DNA from: CAIPVR01 sp049316905
GTDB lineage: Bacteria > Actinomycetota > Acidimicrobiia > Acidimicrobiales > Microtrichaceae
Assembly: GCA_049316905.1 (NCBI GenBank)
Contig: JBMOJH010000004.1
Span: forward strand, 1 to 64,000
DNA: 64,000 bases
Direction: 5' to 3'
In this document: positions 8,059 to 15,830 of the stretch, piece by piece
Numbering within the stretch: the first letter of the stretch is position 1
Layout of the letters: each line of letters opens with the position of its first letter
Position numbers and translations under genes: made by a program
Notes under the pieces: generated by a model
Told to the model about the DNA's origin: nothing
What the model saw: only the letters and a program-made list of their open reading frames with translations
Databases searched by the model: none

Positions 8059-9726
8059 TCAGCGACGCAGCCGGGCGCGCAGTTCGCGGCGCACCACCGG
8101 CAGCGAGAACGACCGGCGGTTGCCGTCCACCAGGGTGACGCCGTCGCAGTCCCACACGGTGTGCACGCCGTGCGGGTACGGGCCGGTCGGGTCGGGGAGG
8201 ATGCGGGCCACCTCGGTCTGCTCGAACCCGTCGGGGTCGAGTCGGTCCACCCGCATCACCGCCACGGCCGCTCCGTAGCGGGGCGCGCAGCGCTGGGCCG
8301 GCCGGTACAGCACGCCGTCACGCACGAAGGGCGCACCGGCTGGACGGGCGCTCGCCACGTCCACCGCCAGCGGGTCCACGCGGTGGCGGGTCCAGGGGCC
8401 GTGCAGGTCGTCGGCCCACCATGCGCGGAGCCGCTCGTTCGAGCCCCGGTCGCGGTCGGTGCCGAGGAGCCACCAACGGCCCTCCCACCGGAACACCGTG
8501 GGGTCGATGACCGCCTCGCCCTGCAGGAGCGGGAACGAGTCGCCCAGCGTGGCGGTCGCCGGGTCGAAGCGGTGGGCCCGCACCTCCCCGGCCCGGGCGG
8601 TCTCCGGGATGCACCACCAGTCGGCGCCGTCACGCACCAGCGTGGGGTACGACGCGTGCACGTCGAAGCGGGCCATCGGCACCGGACCGCGGACGTGGGC
8701 GGTCGCCGTCGGCGTGTCCAGCCGGAAGCTCGACAGGGTGCCGTGGGACTCCCGGTGGTCGAGCTCCTCCACCAGCACCACCAGGCCGTCGCCGTCGCGG
8801 CAGCCCGACGGGTCGGCCACGTAGCGGTGCGGCGAGGACGGTGCGGGGAACCACGCCACATCGGCCAGCCCCGGCCGCTCCACGAGCGTGCCGACGGGTC
8901 GGTCGAGGACGCCCACGTTCCAGTGGTCCCCGCGCAGGATGCCGTCGGCCTGGCGTCGAACCCCGGCCGCGGCGATGCGGAGGCCGGCGCGGGCCAGACG
9001 CCGCCACGAGGGTGGCTTCAGGAGGGGCGCGTCCCCGCCGCTGGGTTCGCCGTCCACCGCGGCGGGGCCGTCGGCGATCACGCGGGCGGCCACCTGTGCG
9101 GGGAGGCAGGCCGCCCCCAGGTAGGCCTGGTCCCGATTGCGCCGGTAGCTGTGCGGGACGGTCGCGAACGCGGCGCGGGCGAGCGGGACGCCCCCGTCGA
9201 GACGTTCGGTGAGGCGCTGCAGGATCACGCCCGTGACCGGATCGCCGTGTGCCATCTCCCAGAAGCAGGGCGGACCGCCCCGGATCACCCGCTCGTCGTC
9301 GTGATGGAAGGACCACACGCCCAGCGGCGCCGCATCGAGCACCTCGCCCCGCAGGAGGCCGAAGCCGAGCCGCAGGAGCAGGTCGGGTGCGTGGTCCCGC
9401 ACCTCGCGCACCGCAGCGTCGGGGAACTCCTGCCAGAACCCCGAGGGCCGGGGGCGCACCGTGATCGTGGGGAGTCCGGCGAAGCGCTCGGCGCAGTCCA
9501 CGGGCCGCAACGCCAGCGAGCCACGTGCCGCCGCACGGTTGAAGACCGTCCAGGCCAGGCGGCGACGTTCCCACAGCTCCCTCGCGCTCGGGCGGGGGAT
9601 CCGGGGCCCGCCGTCGACCACGACGAGGGCGGGTTCGACCCCGTCCACCGCGTCGAGCGCGTCGAGCACGTCGACCTGCCAGCGCGGCAGCGTGGTGCCG
9701 GGGACCATGACGCCGTAGCGCAGCAC
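8059..9726 (-). CDS. Formyltransferase domain fused to a beta-propeller (GINT1-N-like) domain
   Basis: This 555-residue protein joins a formyltransferase-like N-terminal half (about 1-260) to a C-terminal half (about 275-540) with repeated W/D-rich blades (WNVGVLDRPVG, RYVADPSG, YPTLVRDGADWWCIPE, AVIDPTVFRWEGRWWLLG, GPWTRHRVDPLAVDV). These resemble the five-bladed propeller annotated as the glucosamine inositolphosphorylceramide transferase N-terminal domain. In the formyltransferase half the catalytic region reads WSFHHDDERVIRGG. The usual Asn before the catalytic His is Ser, while GDPVTGVILQRL and the Asp of RLDGG are kept. Such enzymes usually formylate amino-sugars, but no substrate can be named. 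GTG 9726 lies 6 nt after TACCGT (9738-9733), so it has its own leaderless promoter 5 bp after the imuB stop. Confidence 0.7.
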   Translation of the reverse strand: MLRYGVMVPGTTLPRWQVDVLDALDAVDGVEPALVVVDGGPRIPRPSARELWERRRLAWTVFNRAAARGSLALRPVDCAERFAGLPTITVRPRPSGFWQEFPDAAVREVRDHAPDLLLRLGFGLLRGEVLDAAPLGVWSFHHDDERVIRGGPPCFWEMAHGDPVTGVILQRLTERLDGGVPLARAAFATVPHSYRRNRDQAYLGAACLPAQVAARVIADGPAAVDGEPSGGDAPLLKPPSWRRLARAGLRIAAAGVRRQADGILRGDHWNVGVLDRPVGTLVERPGLADVAWFPAPSSPHRYVADPSGCRDGDGLVVLVEELDHRESHGTLSSFRLDTPTATAHVRGPVPMARFDVHASYPTLVRDGADWWCIPETARAGEVRAHRFDPATATLGDSFPLLQGEAVIDPTVFRWEGRWWLLGTDRDRGSNERLRAWWADDLHGPWTRHRVDPLAVDVASARPAGAPFVRDGVLYRPAQRCAPRYGAAVAVMRVDRLDPDGFEQTEVARILPDPTGPYPHGVHTVWDCDGVTLVDGNRRSFSLPVVRRELRARLRR

Positions 9727-9743
9727 CCGGCCACGGTACCGGG

Positions 9744-11387
9744 TCAGTCGTAGGCCGCCTCCCACCACCAACGGCCCGACTCCAGGGTGAGCAGGTGGGC
9801 CGTGCCGTCGGCCAGCACGAGCTGCACCCGGGCCCGGCGGCGGTGACCGAGCGGATCCCACCACCGCTCGTCGGTGCACCAGGGACCGGCCCACGACCGC
9901 ACCTCCGTCCACGCACCGCCGTCGAGCGAGCACCGTGCCGGCGGCGCCGAGGCCAGGCCGCGGCCGCCCACCACCACCTGCCGGCCGGCCGCGTCGAGCA
10001 CCCCCGCGGGCCGCGGGGCGGGCCACACCAGCGCGGGTGACGGCACCGGGAGGGACCCCGGCCAGGGCTCGGGACCGGGTTCGGCACGCCCGGCGAGGTC
10101 GACCGAGTCGAGCGGCACCAACCGGTAGCGCTCCGACGGGGCCCGACCGCCGCGCCACTCCGGGACCCGCACCGCGTCCGGGCCGGCCAGGGCCTGCACC
10201 CGGGCCAGTGCGCGCACGGCCCGCTCCCCCGCCTCGCTGGAACCGCCCCAGAAACCGAGCTGCCGGCCCGTGTCGCCCACCACCTCGTCGGGCACGAGCT
10301 CCAGGCGGCTGACCCCGCCCCGGCAACGGGCGGTGGTGCGGCCCGAGCCGAGCCACCCCTCCAGCTGCCAGCGCATCCGCTGCGCCACGGCCGCGGCCGA
10401 CAACCCGCCCTCGTGACGCCACAGCCGCTCGATCCGGTCGCCCAGCTCCGTCTCGGCCACCACCAGGACGCGGGTACAGGCCAGGCCGCGGGCGGAGAGG
10501 CGCTCGTGGAACTCGTCGGCCAGGGCCTTGGCGGCGAAGGCCGCCCGGTCCACCCGCTCCGCGGGGGGATCGAGCTCGGCCGCGACCGCGAGGTCGGCCG
10601 GGGGGTCGGTGACCCGGGGCGGTCGGTCCTCACGCCCGGAGACCAGCCGGTGGGCGTCCAGGCCGTCGGCGCCGAAACGGGCCAGCACGTCGGCCGGCTC
10701 GAGCGCCGCGAGGTGCCCGAGCGTGCGCAGCCCGAGCCGCGCCAGCACCTCGGGCAGGTCCTCGGACCGGCCCTCGCCCGTGCGGCCCGGACCCACCTGG
10801 ACCAGCCGCCGCACCGGCAACGGGGCGAGCGCGGCGGCCGTGGCCCCGGCCGGCACGACCACCGGGCTGTCCGGGCCACGGATCAGAGCGTCGTGGGCGA
10901 GGAGCGCGGCGGCCCGCGGACCGTCGGCCACCGCCACCCCCACCCGGCACGCCGAACCCTCTCCATCCGAACGACCCTCCCCACGCGAACGACCCAGCGC
11001 CGCACGCACGCGGTCGAGCACCAGACCGGCGAGGGCGCGGTCGCCGCCGTGGTAGCGCGACGGCCCCCGCGTGGGCACCGCGCAGCGACCCGGCGCGGTG
11101 ACCTCGAGGCGGGGGGCCAGATCCTCCAGCGCGCCGAGCACCACCTCGAAAGCCCGGGCGTCACGCTGCTCGTCGAACTCGTGGACCTCCACCACCGGAC
11201 ACCGAGACTGGGCCTCGCGGCGACGCTGTCCCACCTCCACGCCCTCGGAGCGGGCCGCGGGGCTGACCGCCCGGACCCGGTTGGCCCGCACCACCGCCAC
11301 CGGCACGTGCGGGGGGCGCCCGGTGGCCACCGCGGGCCAGTCCCCGCACCAGACGGCCAGGGTGCGGACCGGGCCGCCCTCGTTCAT
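9744..11387 (-). CDS. imuB: ImuB, Y-family polymerase-like SOS mutagenesis protein
   Basis: The 547-residue protein has the Y-family polymerase fold but lacks the catalytic carboxylates. The N-terminal metal motif reads AVWCGDWP, and the region where active enzymes carry Ser-Ile-Asp-Glu reads CAVPTRGPSRYHGG. This is the hallmark of ImuB, which serves as a hub between the beta clamp, ImuA and the error-prone polymerase DnaE2 rather than as a polymerase. A helix-hairpin-helix-like LGLRTLGHLAALEPADVLARFG segment and a little-finger region follow. The start overlaps the imuA stop by 4 nt (ATGA), so the two are co-translated. No dnaE2 is present in the window. Confidence 0.9.
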   Translation of the reverse strand: MNEGGPVRTLAVWCGDWPAVATGRPPHVPVAVVRANRVRAVSPAARSEGVEVGQRRREAQSRCPVVEVHEFDEQRDARAFEVVLGALEDLAPRLEVTAPGRCAVPTRGPSRYHGGDRALAGLVLDRVRAALGRSRGEGRSDGEGSACRVGVAVADGPRAAALLAHDALIRGPDSPVVVPAGATAAALAPLPVRRLVQVGPGRTGEGRSEDLPEVLARLGLRTLGHLAALEPADVLARFGADGLDAHRLVSGREDRPPRVTDPPADLAVAAELDPPAERVDRAAFAAKALADEFHERLSARGLACTRVLVVAETELGDRIERLWRHEGGLSAAAVAQRMRWQLEGWLGSGRTTARCRGGVSRLELVPDEVVGDTGRQLGFWGGSSEAGERAVRALARVQALAGPDAVRVPEWRGGRAPSERYRLVPLDSVDLAGRAEPGPEPWPGSLPVPSPALVWPAPRPAGVLDAAGRQVVVGGRGLASAPPARCSLDGGAWTEVRSWAGPWCTDERWWDPLGHRRRARVQLVLADGTAHLLTLESGRWWWEAAYD

Positions 11388-12220
11388 CCCGCCGGACGGG
11401 CGGGCAACCGCACCACGGGCGCCACCCCGACCCCATCAGCGGGGTGGCGCCCGTGGTCGACCTCATCACCGGCGGGAGCGGGGCGGCCCTCCGCGCCCGG
11501 GATCCACAGGTCCACCCGGCGTGGACGAGCGAGGTGACCCCGGCCCGTGGCCACCACGGTGAGGCGACGGGAGCGGAGATGACCGTGCCCGTCCCCCATC
11601 CCGTCCCAGACCGCGGCATCGGTGCCGAGCCGAACGTCGGCCGGCCAGCCGTCGGCCCCGCGGTTCCCGTCGCGACGGTCGCCGCCGTGGCGGACCCCGG
11701 CCTCCACGCCCACCAGGACCGAACCGCGTTCGCGGGCCCGGGCCGAGAGACGCCGGAGGTCGGCCGCGGAGGGCCGGTGTGCCGGACCGCAGAGCACCAC
11801 GTCGAACGCGTCGAGCAGGGCCGCGGTGACCGCGGACCACGACCCGGTGCCCGGCTCCACCACCGCCACCCGCTCGAGCGCCACGCCGACCTCCGCGGCG
11901 GCGGACCAGCCGAGCGCCGGCAACCCCACGCACGCGGCCCACGACCCGGCGCGGGTGGGGCCGGCCAACACGGCGAGCGCCAGTGACGTGGCGCCGGGAC
12001 CACCCGCCACCCGGACCGAACTCCCCCGCACCAGGCCGCCGGCGGGCAGCAGCGGTTCGAGCGCGGCGAGCACCGGCAGGGTGCGTTCGTGGGCCGCGGT
12101 GACGGGGCGGACCGAGTCGATCAGCTGCCGGAGCGTGGCGGCGCGGTCCTCACCGCGGCCGGCGGCGGCCGGGGCGGCGGTCGGGGCAGCGGTCGGGGCA
12201 GCGATCGATCCGGCGGGCAC
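11384..12220 (-). CDS. imuA: ImuA-like RecA-fold mutagenesis accessory protein
   Basis: The predicted protein has 278 residues with a low-complexity Ala/Pro/Thr N-terminus and a RecA-like core. The P-loop position reads GGPGATSLAL with no Lys, so ATP binding may be weak or absent. Position directly before imuB and control by a LexA box identify it. The reading frame is open to a TTG at 12256, but the SOS box (12231-12246) would then lie inside the gene. I choose GTG 12220, 6 nt after the -10-like GATACT (12232-12227), which overlaps the LexA box. Its role is to cooperate with ImuB and DnaE2 in damage-induced mutagenesis. A multicopy 12-bp Ala-Ala-Pro-Thr repeat lies near the start. Confidence 0.82.
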   Translation of the reverse strand: MPAGSIAAPTAAPTAAPAAAGRGEDRAATLRQLIDSVRPVTAAHERTLPVLAALEPLLPAGGLVRGSSVRVAGGPGATSLALAVLAGPTRAGSWAACVGLPALGWSAAAEVGVALERVAVVEPGTGSWSAVTAALLDAFDVVLCGPAHRPSAADLRRLSARARERGSVLVGVEAGVRHGGDRRDGNRGADGWPADVRLGTDAAVWDGMGDGHGHLRSRRLTVVATGRGHLARPRRVDLWIPGAEGRPAPAGDEVDHGRHPADGVGVAPVVRLPARPAG

Positions 12221-12230
12221 CCCGCCAGTA

Positions 12231-12246
12231 TCGAACACCTGTTCGA
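12231..12246 (-). promoter_or_regulatory. SOS box (LexA operator) of imuAB
   Basis: TCGAACACCTGTTCGA is a perfect palindrome (TCGAAC-N4-GTTCGA) and fits the actinobacterial LexA consensus exactly. It overlaps the -10-like GATACT by 2 nt, so bound LexA would block RNA polymerase. This explains damage induction of imuA and imuB. Confidence 0.93.
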
Positions 12247-12274
12247 TCGGGCGCAAGGGCCCGGTCGAACGACG

Positions 12275-12622
12275 TCAGCCGGCGTCGGCCTCCTCGCCGG
12301 TGGCGAAGTCCTCCGGCGACGGAACGGGCACGCCGGGCCGGTAGTGGGTGTAGAGGTCCTCGATGATGTCGGCGATGCCGTCGGTGTCCGACGAGCCCGT
12401 GGCGAGGTCCAGCGTGATCACGTTGGCGTTCACGTGCACGGCGTCGATCCCGCCGCGGGCGAACAGCCGCCGGGCCAGCTCGTCGGGCGGACGGTCACCC
12501 TCCACCGGCCGGTCGTGCAGGTAGCGCTCGTGGCCCATGCCGGTGAGGACACGGTTGAGCTCGTAGCGGACCACGCCGGGGCGGCTGGACGGCTTCTCGA
12601 TGACGGAGACGGGCTGACCCAT
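12275..12622 (-). CDS. NifU N-terminal-like (Nfu-type scaffold N domain) small protein
   Basis: This 115-residue protein resembles the N-terminal domain of Nfu-type scaffold proteins (RYELNRVLTGMGHERY, the repeated hydrophobic VHVNANVITLDL strand, and a helix IIEDLYTHYRPG). It has no Cys motif for cluster binding, so it is not itself an Fe-S scaffold. The role of such stand-alone domains is unclear. ATG 12622 lies 10 nt after TACGAT (12638-12633). It is divergent from the haemoglobin gene. The C-terminus is acidic (FATGEEADAG). Confidence 0.7.
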   Translation of the reverse strand: MGQPVSVIEKPSSRPGVVRYELNRVLTGMGHERYLHDRPVEGDRPPDELARRLFARGGIDAVHVNANVITLDLATGSSDTDGIADIIEDLYTHYRPGVPVPSPEDFATGEEADAG

Positions 12623-12740
12623 AGCGCCGCCGATCGTAGCCCCGCGCCCGCCGACGGCCCCACATCGGGCCGGACCGCCGGCCGCCCGCGCCCCGACCCG
12701 CGGCTGGACCCCCGACCGGGCGACCGGCACGATGGCCCGC

Positions 12741-13262
12741 ATGACCAGCCCCGGACCCGCCGGACAGGACCCGCCCCGCGGCGCCGGGTCGACGCCCATC
12801 CCCGTCGGCGCACCCGGTCGGCGGAGCGCACCCGAACCCGAGCCGGGTGACGACGCGCACGTCGTGACGGTGTTCGCCGCGGTGGGCGGCCAACCGTTCT
12901 TCGACCACCTGGTCGGACGGTTCTACGAGCACGTGGCCGACGACGAGGTGCTGCTGCGGCTCTACCCCGACCCGATCGACCTGGGCCCCGCGGCCGAACG
13001 GCTCGCGCTCTTCCTCGGCCAGTACTGGGGTGGGCCCGCCACCTACTCCGACCGACGCGGCCACCCGCGGCTGCGCATGCGCCACCAGCCCTACGTGATC
13101 GGTCAGGTCGAACGCGACCACTGGATGGCCGCCATGCTGGACGCACTCGAGGCCACGCTCCCCGAGGCCCCGCTCGACGACGAGTTCCGCGGGCAGGTGC
13201 GTGGCCAGATGACGGCCTACTTCGAGATGGCCGCCGACGCGATGGTCAACGCCCCCGCCTGA
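12741..13262 (+). CDS. glbO: Group II truncated haemoglobin
   Basis: The 173-residue protein has a disordered Pro-rich N-terminus of about 45 residues before a 2-on-2 globin. Group II marks are present: Tyr in GRFYEHV (B10), Tyr in LLRLYPD (CD1), YWGGPATYSDRRGHPRL, proximal His in MRHQPYVI (F8) and Trp in DHWMAAM (G8). It binds haem and probably oxygen or reactive nitrogen species in the cytoplasm. ATG 12741 is preferred because CACGAT (12728-12733) lies 7 nt before it. An ATG at 12732 overlaps that hexamer. The next gene is convergent, 6 bp away. Confidence 0.92.
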   Translation: MTSPGPAGQDPPRGAGSTPIPVGAPGRRSAPEPEPGDDAHVVTVFAAVGGQPFFDHLVGRFYEHVADDEVLLRLYPDPIDLGPAAERLALFLGQYWGGPATYSDRRGHPRLRMRHQPYVIGQVERDHWMAAMLDALEATLPEAPLDDEFRGQVRGQMTAYFEMAADAMVNAPA

Positions 13263-13268
13263 CCCGCG

Positions 13269-14000
13269 TCAGCGCACCAGGTCCCGCGGCACGGTGATGC
13301 CTGCGGCGTCGGCCGCGACGGCCATGGCGCGGTCGAAGAACGCGTCGTGGTCGGTCACCACGTTGTGCAGGTGGCCCCACAGCTCGAAGCCGACCGATCC
13401 CACGAGCGCGATCCACATCACGATCGCCCGCTCCACGAAGTCCTCCTGCTCGGGCTCGACCCCGGCGAACACCGCCACCGTGGGCTCCACCACCGACGGA
13501 CCCGGCAACGGGGCCTCCGGCGAGCGCACCAGCCCCTCGGCCATCGCCGCGGCGGCCACCCCGGCGAGCACCCGGCCGATGCGGGTGGCCGGCTCCACCG
13601 TGTCCACCGGAGCGGCGTAGCCGACCACCGGCGAGCCGTAGACCAGCGCCCACTCGTGGGGGTGCGCACGGGCCCAGTCGCGGACCGCGCGGCAGACCCG
13701 CAACCAGCGCTCCCCCGCCACCGCGCCATCGGTCACGGCCCCGTCGTCCGCGGCCTCGGCGGCGGCGCCCAACGCGTCGTAGGCGTCGATGATCAGGGCG
13801 GTGAGCAGTTCGTCGCGGCTCGGGTAGTACCGGTACAGCGCGGAGGACGCCACGCCCAGGGCCCGAGCCACCGACCGCAGGGACAGGCCCGCCGCCCCCA
13901 CCTCGGCGAGCTGGCGACGGGCCTCGTCGGTGATCTCGGCGGTCATCTCCGCCCGGGCCCGCTCACGGGCGGTGGGTCGGCTGCGTTCCCGGGTGGCCAT
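13269..14000 (-). CDS. TetR/AcrR-family repressor with WHG-type C-terminal domain
   Basis: The 243-residue regulator has a TetR helix-turn-helix in the first 60 residues (AARRQLAEVGAAGLSLRSVARALGV is split over the two helices, followed by SSALYRYYPSRDELL). Its ligand domain contains the family phrase HPHEWALVYGSPVVGY. ATG 14000 is chosen over an upstream ATG at 14039 because the helix-turn-helix then starts at a usual distance. CACACT (14012-14007) also sits 6 nt upstream as a possible -10. The intergenic region to the divergent epimerase gene carries several related palindromes, so the repressor very likely controls itself and the epimerase. Its ligand is unknown. Confidence 0.88.
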   Translation of the reverse strand: MATRERSRPTARERARAEMTAEITDEARRQLAEVGAAGLSLRSVARALGVASSALYRYYPSRDELLTALIIDAYDALGAAAEAADDGAVTDGAVAGERWLRVCRAVRDWARAHPHEWALVYGSPVVGYAAPVDTVEPATRIGRVLAGVAAAAMAEGLVRSPEAPLPGPSVVEPTVAVFAGVEPEQEDFVERAIVMWIALVGSVGFELWGHLHNVVTDHDAFFDRAMAVAADAAGITVPRDLVR

Positions 14001-14017
14001 GGGTCCAGTGTGCCAGC

Positions 14018-14107
14018 CGAATGCGAGCACTGCACGCATTCGAGAGCAGTGCTCTTGACATCACCCACCACTAGCGCGAACACTGCTCTTGTCCGAGAGC
14101 AGTGTTC
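14018..14107. promoter_or_regulatory. Divergent promoter region with multiple TetR-type operators
   Basis: Three inverted repeats sit back to back. O1 at 14018-14042 is CGAATGCG, 9 nt, CGCATTCG. O2 at 14043-14055 is AGAGCAGTGCTCT. O3 at 14078-14107 is GAACACTGCTCT, 6 nt, AGAGCAGTGTTC, perfect over 12 bp. A core close to GAGCACTGC recurs in all three. TTGACA (14055-14060), 18 nt, AACACT (14079-14084) is the likely epimerase promoter, and O3 covers its -10. O1 lies just upstream of the possible tetR -10. The likely ligand is the adjacent TetR protein. Confidence 0.8.
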
Positions 14108-14131
14108 ACACTTCCATCCAGGAGCAGCATC

Positions 14132-15175
14132 ATGTCCAGCCCGCAGTCCCCCTCCCGACCTGCCTCCCCCGGCCTCCACGTCGTGGCCGGCAAGGGCCCC
14201 GTCGGCGACACCACCGCCCGCCGCCTCGCCGATGCCGGCAACCGGGTCCGGGTGCTGAGCCGCTCCGGCGCCCCGACCAGCACCCCGACCAGCACCCCGA
14301 CCAGCACCCCGGCCCGCGCCCCCGGCACCGCAGCGGATCCCCGCATCGAGCACGTCGCGGTGGATGCGGCCGACGGCGCCGCCGTGCTCGCCGCCACCGA
14401 GGGCGCGGCCACCGTCTACAACTGCCTCAACCCCGAGTACCACCGTTGGGCCACCGACTGGCCGCCGATGGCCGCCGCCCTCCTCGACGCCGCCGAGGCC
14501 CACGACGCGGTGCTCGTCACCATGAGCAACCTCTACGGCTACGGCCCGGTGGACGGTCCGATCACCGAGGACCTGCCGCTCGCTGCTCCCGGCACCAAGG
14601 GCCGCGTCCGCGCCGCGATGTGGCAGGAGGCGCTGGCCCGCCACCGCGCCGGGCGCGTGCGGGTCACCGAGGCGCGGGCCTCGGACTTCTACGGACCACT
14701 CGTGACCGACGGCGGCTACCTGGGCGAGCGGGCCGTCCCCCGCCTCCTCGCCGGGAAGAAGGTGCAGGTCATCGGCGACCCGGACCAGCCGCACTCGTGG
14801 ACCTACATCCCCGACGTGGCCGACGCGCTGGTGCTCCTCGGCACCGACGAGCGGGCGTGGGGTCGGGCGTGGCACGTGCCGACCGCGCCGGCCGCGTCGA
14901 TGCGCGAGATGGTGCGGATGATGGCGGCCGCCGCCGGCGTGGACGACCCGGGCGTGTCGACCCTGCCCTGGTGGGTGGTCCGCTCCGCCGGCCTGGTGGT
15001 CCCGTTCATGAAGGAGCTGCGCGAGACGCGCTACCAGTTCGACCGGCCGTTCGTCCTGGACTCGTCCGCCTTCACCCGCACGTTCGGCCGGAACGCGACC
15101 CCGGTCACCGAGGGGCTCGCCGAGACGGTCACCTGGTGGGAGGAGCGCACCGGCCGGGTCGCCGCCGCGGCCTGA
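14132..15175 (+). CDS. NAD(P)-dependent epimerase/dehydratase (atypical SDR)
   Basis: The 347-residue Rossmann protein has a nucleotide-binding start (VVAGKGPVGDTTARRLADAG), an NCLNPEY and MSNLYGYGP region typical of extended SDRs, and an HSWTYIPDVADALVLLG segment found in NAD-dependent epimerases. The canonical Tyr-X3-Lys is not obvious: the Tyr of NLYGYGP has no Lys three residues on, so chemistry may be altered or it may act as an NAD(P)-binding reductase. ATG 14132 has AGGAG 8 nt upstream. It is divergent from and probably repressed by the TetR regulator. Residues about 49-60 are a (TSTP)3 stretch from a perfect 12-bp DNA repeat. Confidence 0.82.
   Translation: MSSPQSPSRPASPGLHVVAGKGPVGDTTARRLADAGNRVRVLSRSGAPTSTPTSTPTSTPARAPGTAADPRIEHVAVDAADGAAVLAATEGAATVYNCLNPEYHRWATDWPPMAAALLDAAEAHDAVLVTMSNLYGYGPVDGPITEDLPLAAPGTKGRVRAAMWQEALARHRAGRVRVTEARASDFYGPLVTDGGYLGERAVPRLLAGKKVQVIGDPDQPHSWTYIPDVADALVLLGTDERAWGRAWHVPTAPAASMREMVRMMAAAAGVDDPGVSTLPWWVVRSAGLVVPFMKELRETRYQFDRPFVLDSSAFTRTFGRNATPVTEGLAETVTWWEERTGRVAAAA
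14275..14310 (+). repeat. Three 12-bp in-frame tandem repeats in the epimerase gene
   Basis: GACCAGCACCCC occurs three times without mismatch and encodes a Thr-Ser-Thr-Pro repeat after the first beta-alpha-beta unit. Slippage would add or remove four residues without a frameshift. Confidence 0.88.
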
Positions 15176-15189
15176 CCGGAGAAAGGGCT

Positions 15190-15240
15190 GAGGGTCGCTC
15201 CGTCACCGGACCCCATCAGAACCGGTGGAGAGCGACCCTC
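15190..15240. terminator. Strong hairpin after the epimerase gene
   Basis: GAGGGTCGCTC (15190-15200) pairs perfectly with GAGCGACCCTC (15230-15240), and inside it CACCGG (15204-15209) pairs with CCGGTG (15222-15227). There is no T-tract. It lies between two convergent genes, so a bidirectional terminator or a 3' stabiliser is the simplest reading. The rest of 15176-15336 has no gene that I can support. Confidence 0.6.
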
Positions 15241-15336
15241 GGTCCCGCCGCCCTTGGGAGAGGAAGGGTGGATGGGAGGACGACGCAACCATGGCCGAAG
15301 CCACGCACGCATCATGCCCCATGCCCCACCCCTGCG

Positions 15337-15744
15337 TCAGGATGGCACCGGCTGCTGTTCGACGGCGCTGACGGGCGTCGCCCGCAGCGACCTGACCGCC
15401 AGCCACGCGAGCGCGATCGACACCACCGCGAGCACCGTGTGCACCACCACGAAGGCCACCGGGTGGTCGCCACCGAGCGCGATGTCGCCGGCACGGACGA
15501 TCCAGACCCCGGTGGTCCACACGGCGAACACGGTCATGGCCGGTGCCAGCCACCCCACGGGACGACCCCGCCACCGGAGCACGAGCGCCACGGCGAGCAC
15601 CAGCGCGGGCAGCACGAACGAGGTGGCGAGCAGCAGGGGTCCGGTTCGGCCCGCGGCGTCGAGCGCCGTGTCCGCGAGGGCGTTGCGGATACGCCCCACC
15701 CACACGAAGAGCGTCCAGGCGAGGAAGGCGGCCGACCACTTCAC
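15337..15744 (-). CDS. Small four-helix membrane protein of unknown function
   Basis: The 135-residue protein has four clear membrane helices (about 5-18 with the following amphipathic stretch, 37-56, 63-85 and 95-116), short loops and a charged C-terminal tail. It resembles uncharacterised actinobacterial membrane proteins. I recognise no catalytic or transport motif. The start at 15744 is the first in-frame ATG. It is divergent from the acyl-CoA dehydrogenase gene, and the operator-like repeat between them could affect both. Confidence 0.7.
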   Translation of the reverse strand: MKWSAAFLAWTLFVWVGRIRNALADTALDAAGRTGPLLLATSFVLPALVLAVALVLRWRGRPVGWLAPAMTVFAVWTTGVWIVRAGDIALGGDHPVAFVVVHTVLAVVSIALAWLAVRSLRATPVSAVEQQPVPS

Positions 15745-15789
15745 ACCGCCACGGTAGGCGCCGTGTCGCCGTTGGCCCCAGCGGGCTAC

Positions 15790-15807
15790 CTTGACCGCAC
15801 AGTCAAG
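15790..15807. promoter_or_regulatory. Candidate operator before the acyl-CoA dehydrogenase gene
   Basis: CTTGAC-CGCACA-GTCAAG is a perfect 6-6-6 inverted repeat. It overlaps the candidate -10 TACCTT (15787-15792) and lies 24 nt before the start codon. Palindromes of this type upstream of acyl-CoA dehydrogenase genes are often sites for TetR-family lipid regulators. No such regulator is encoded next to it. Confidence 0.5.
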
Positions 15808-15830
15808 TCACCGCTCAGGGGGTCCAGGAC

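Noticed and set aside
12257..12274. Possible second short gene or promoter between imuA and the NifU-like gene
   Set aside because: The 18-bp gap has nothing beyond the region upstream of the SOS box.
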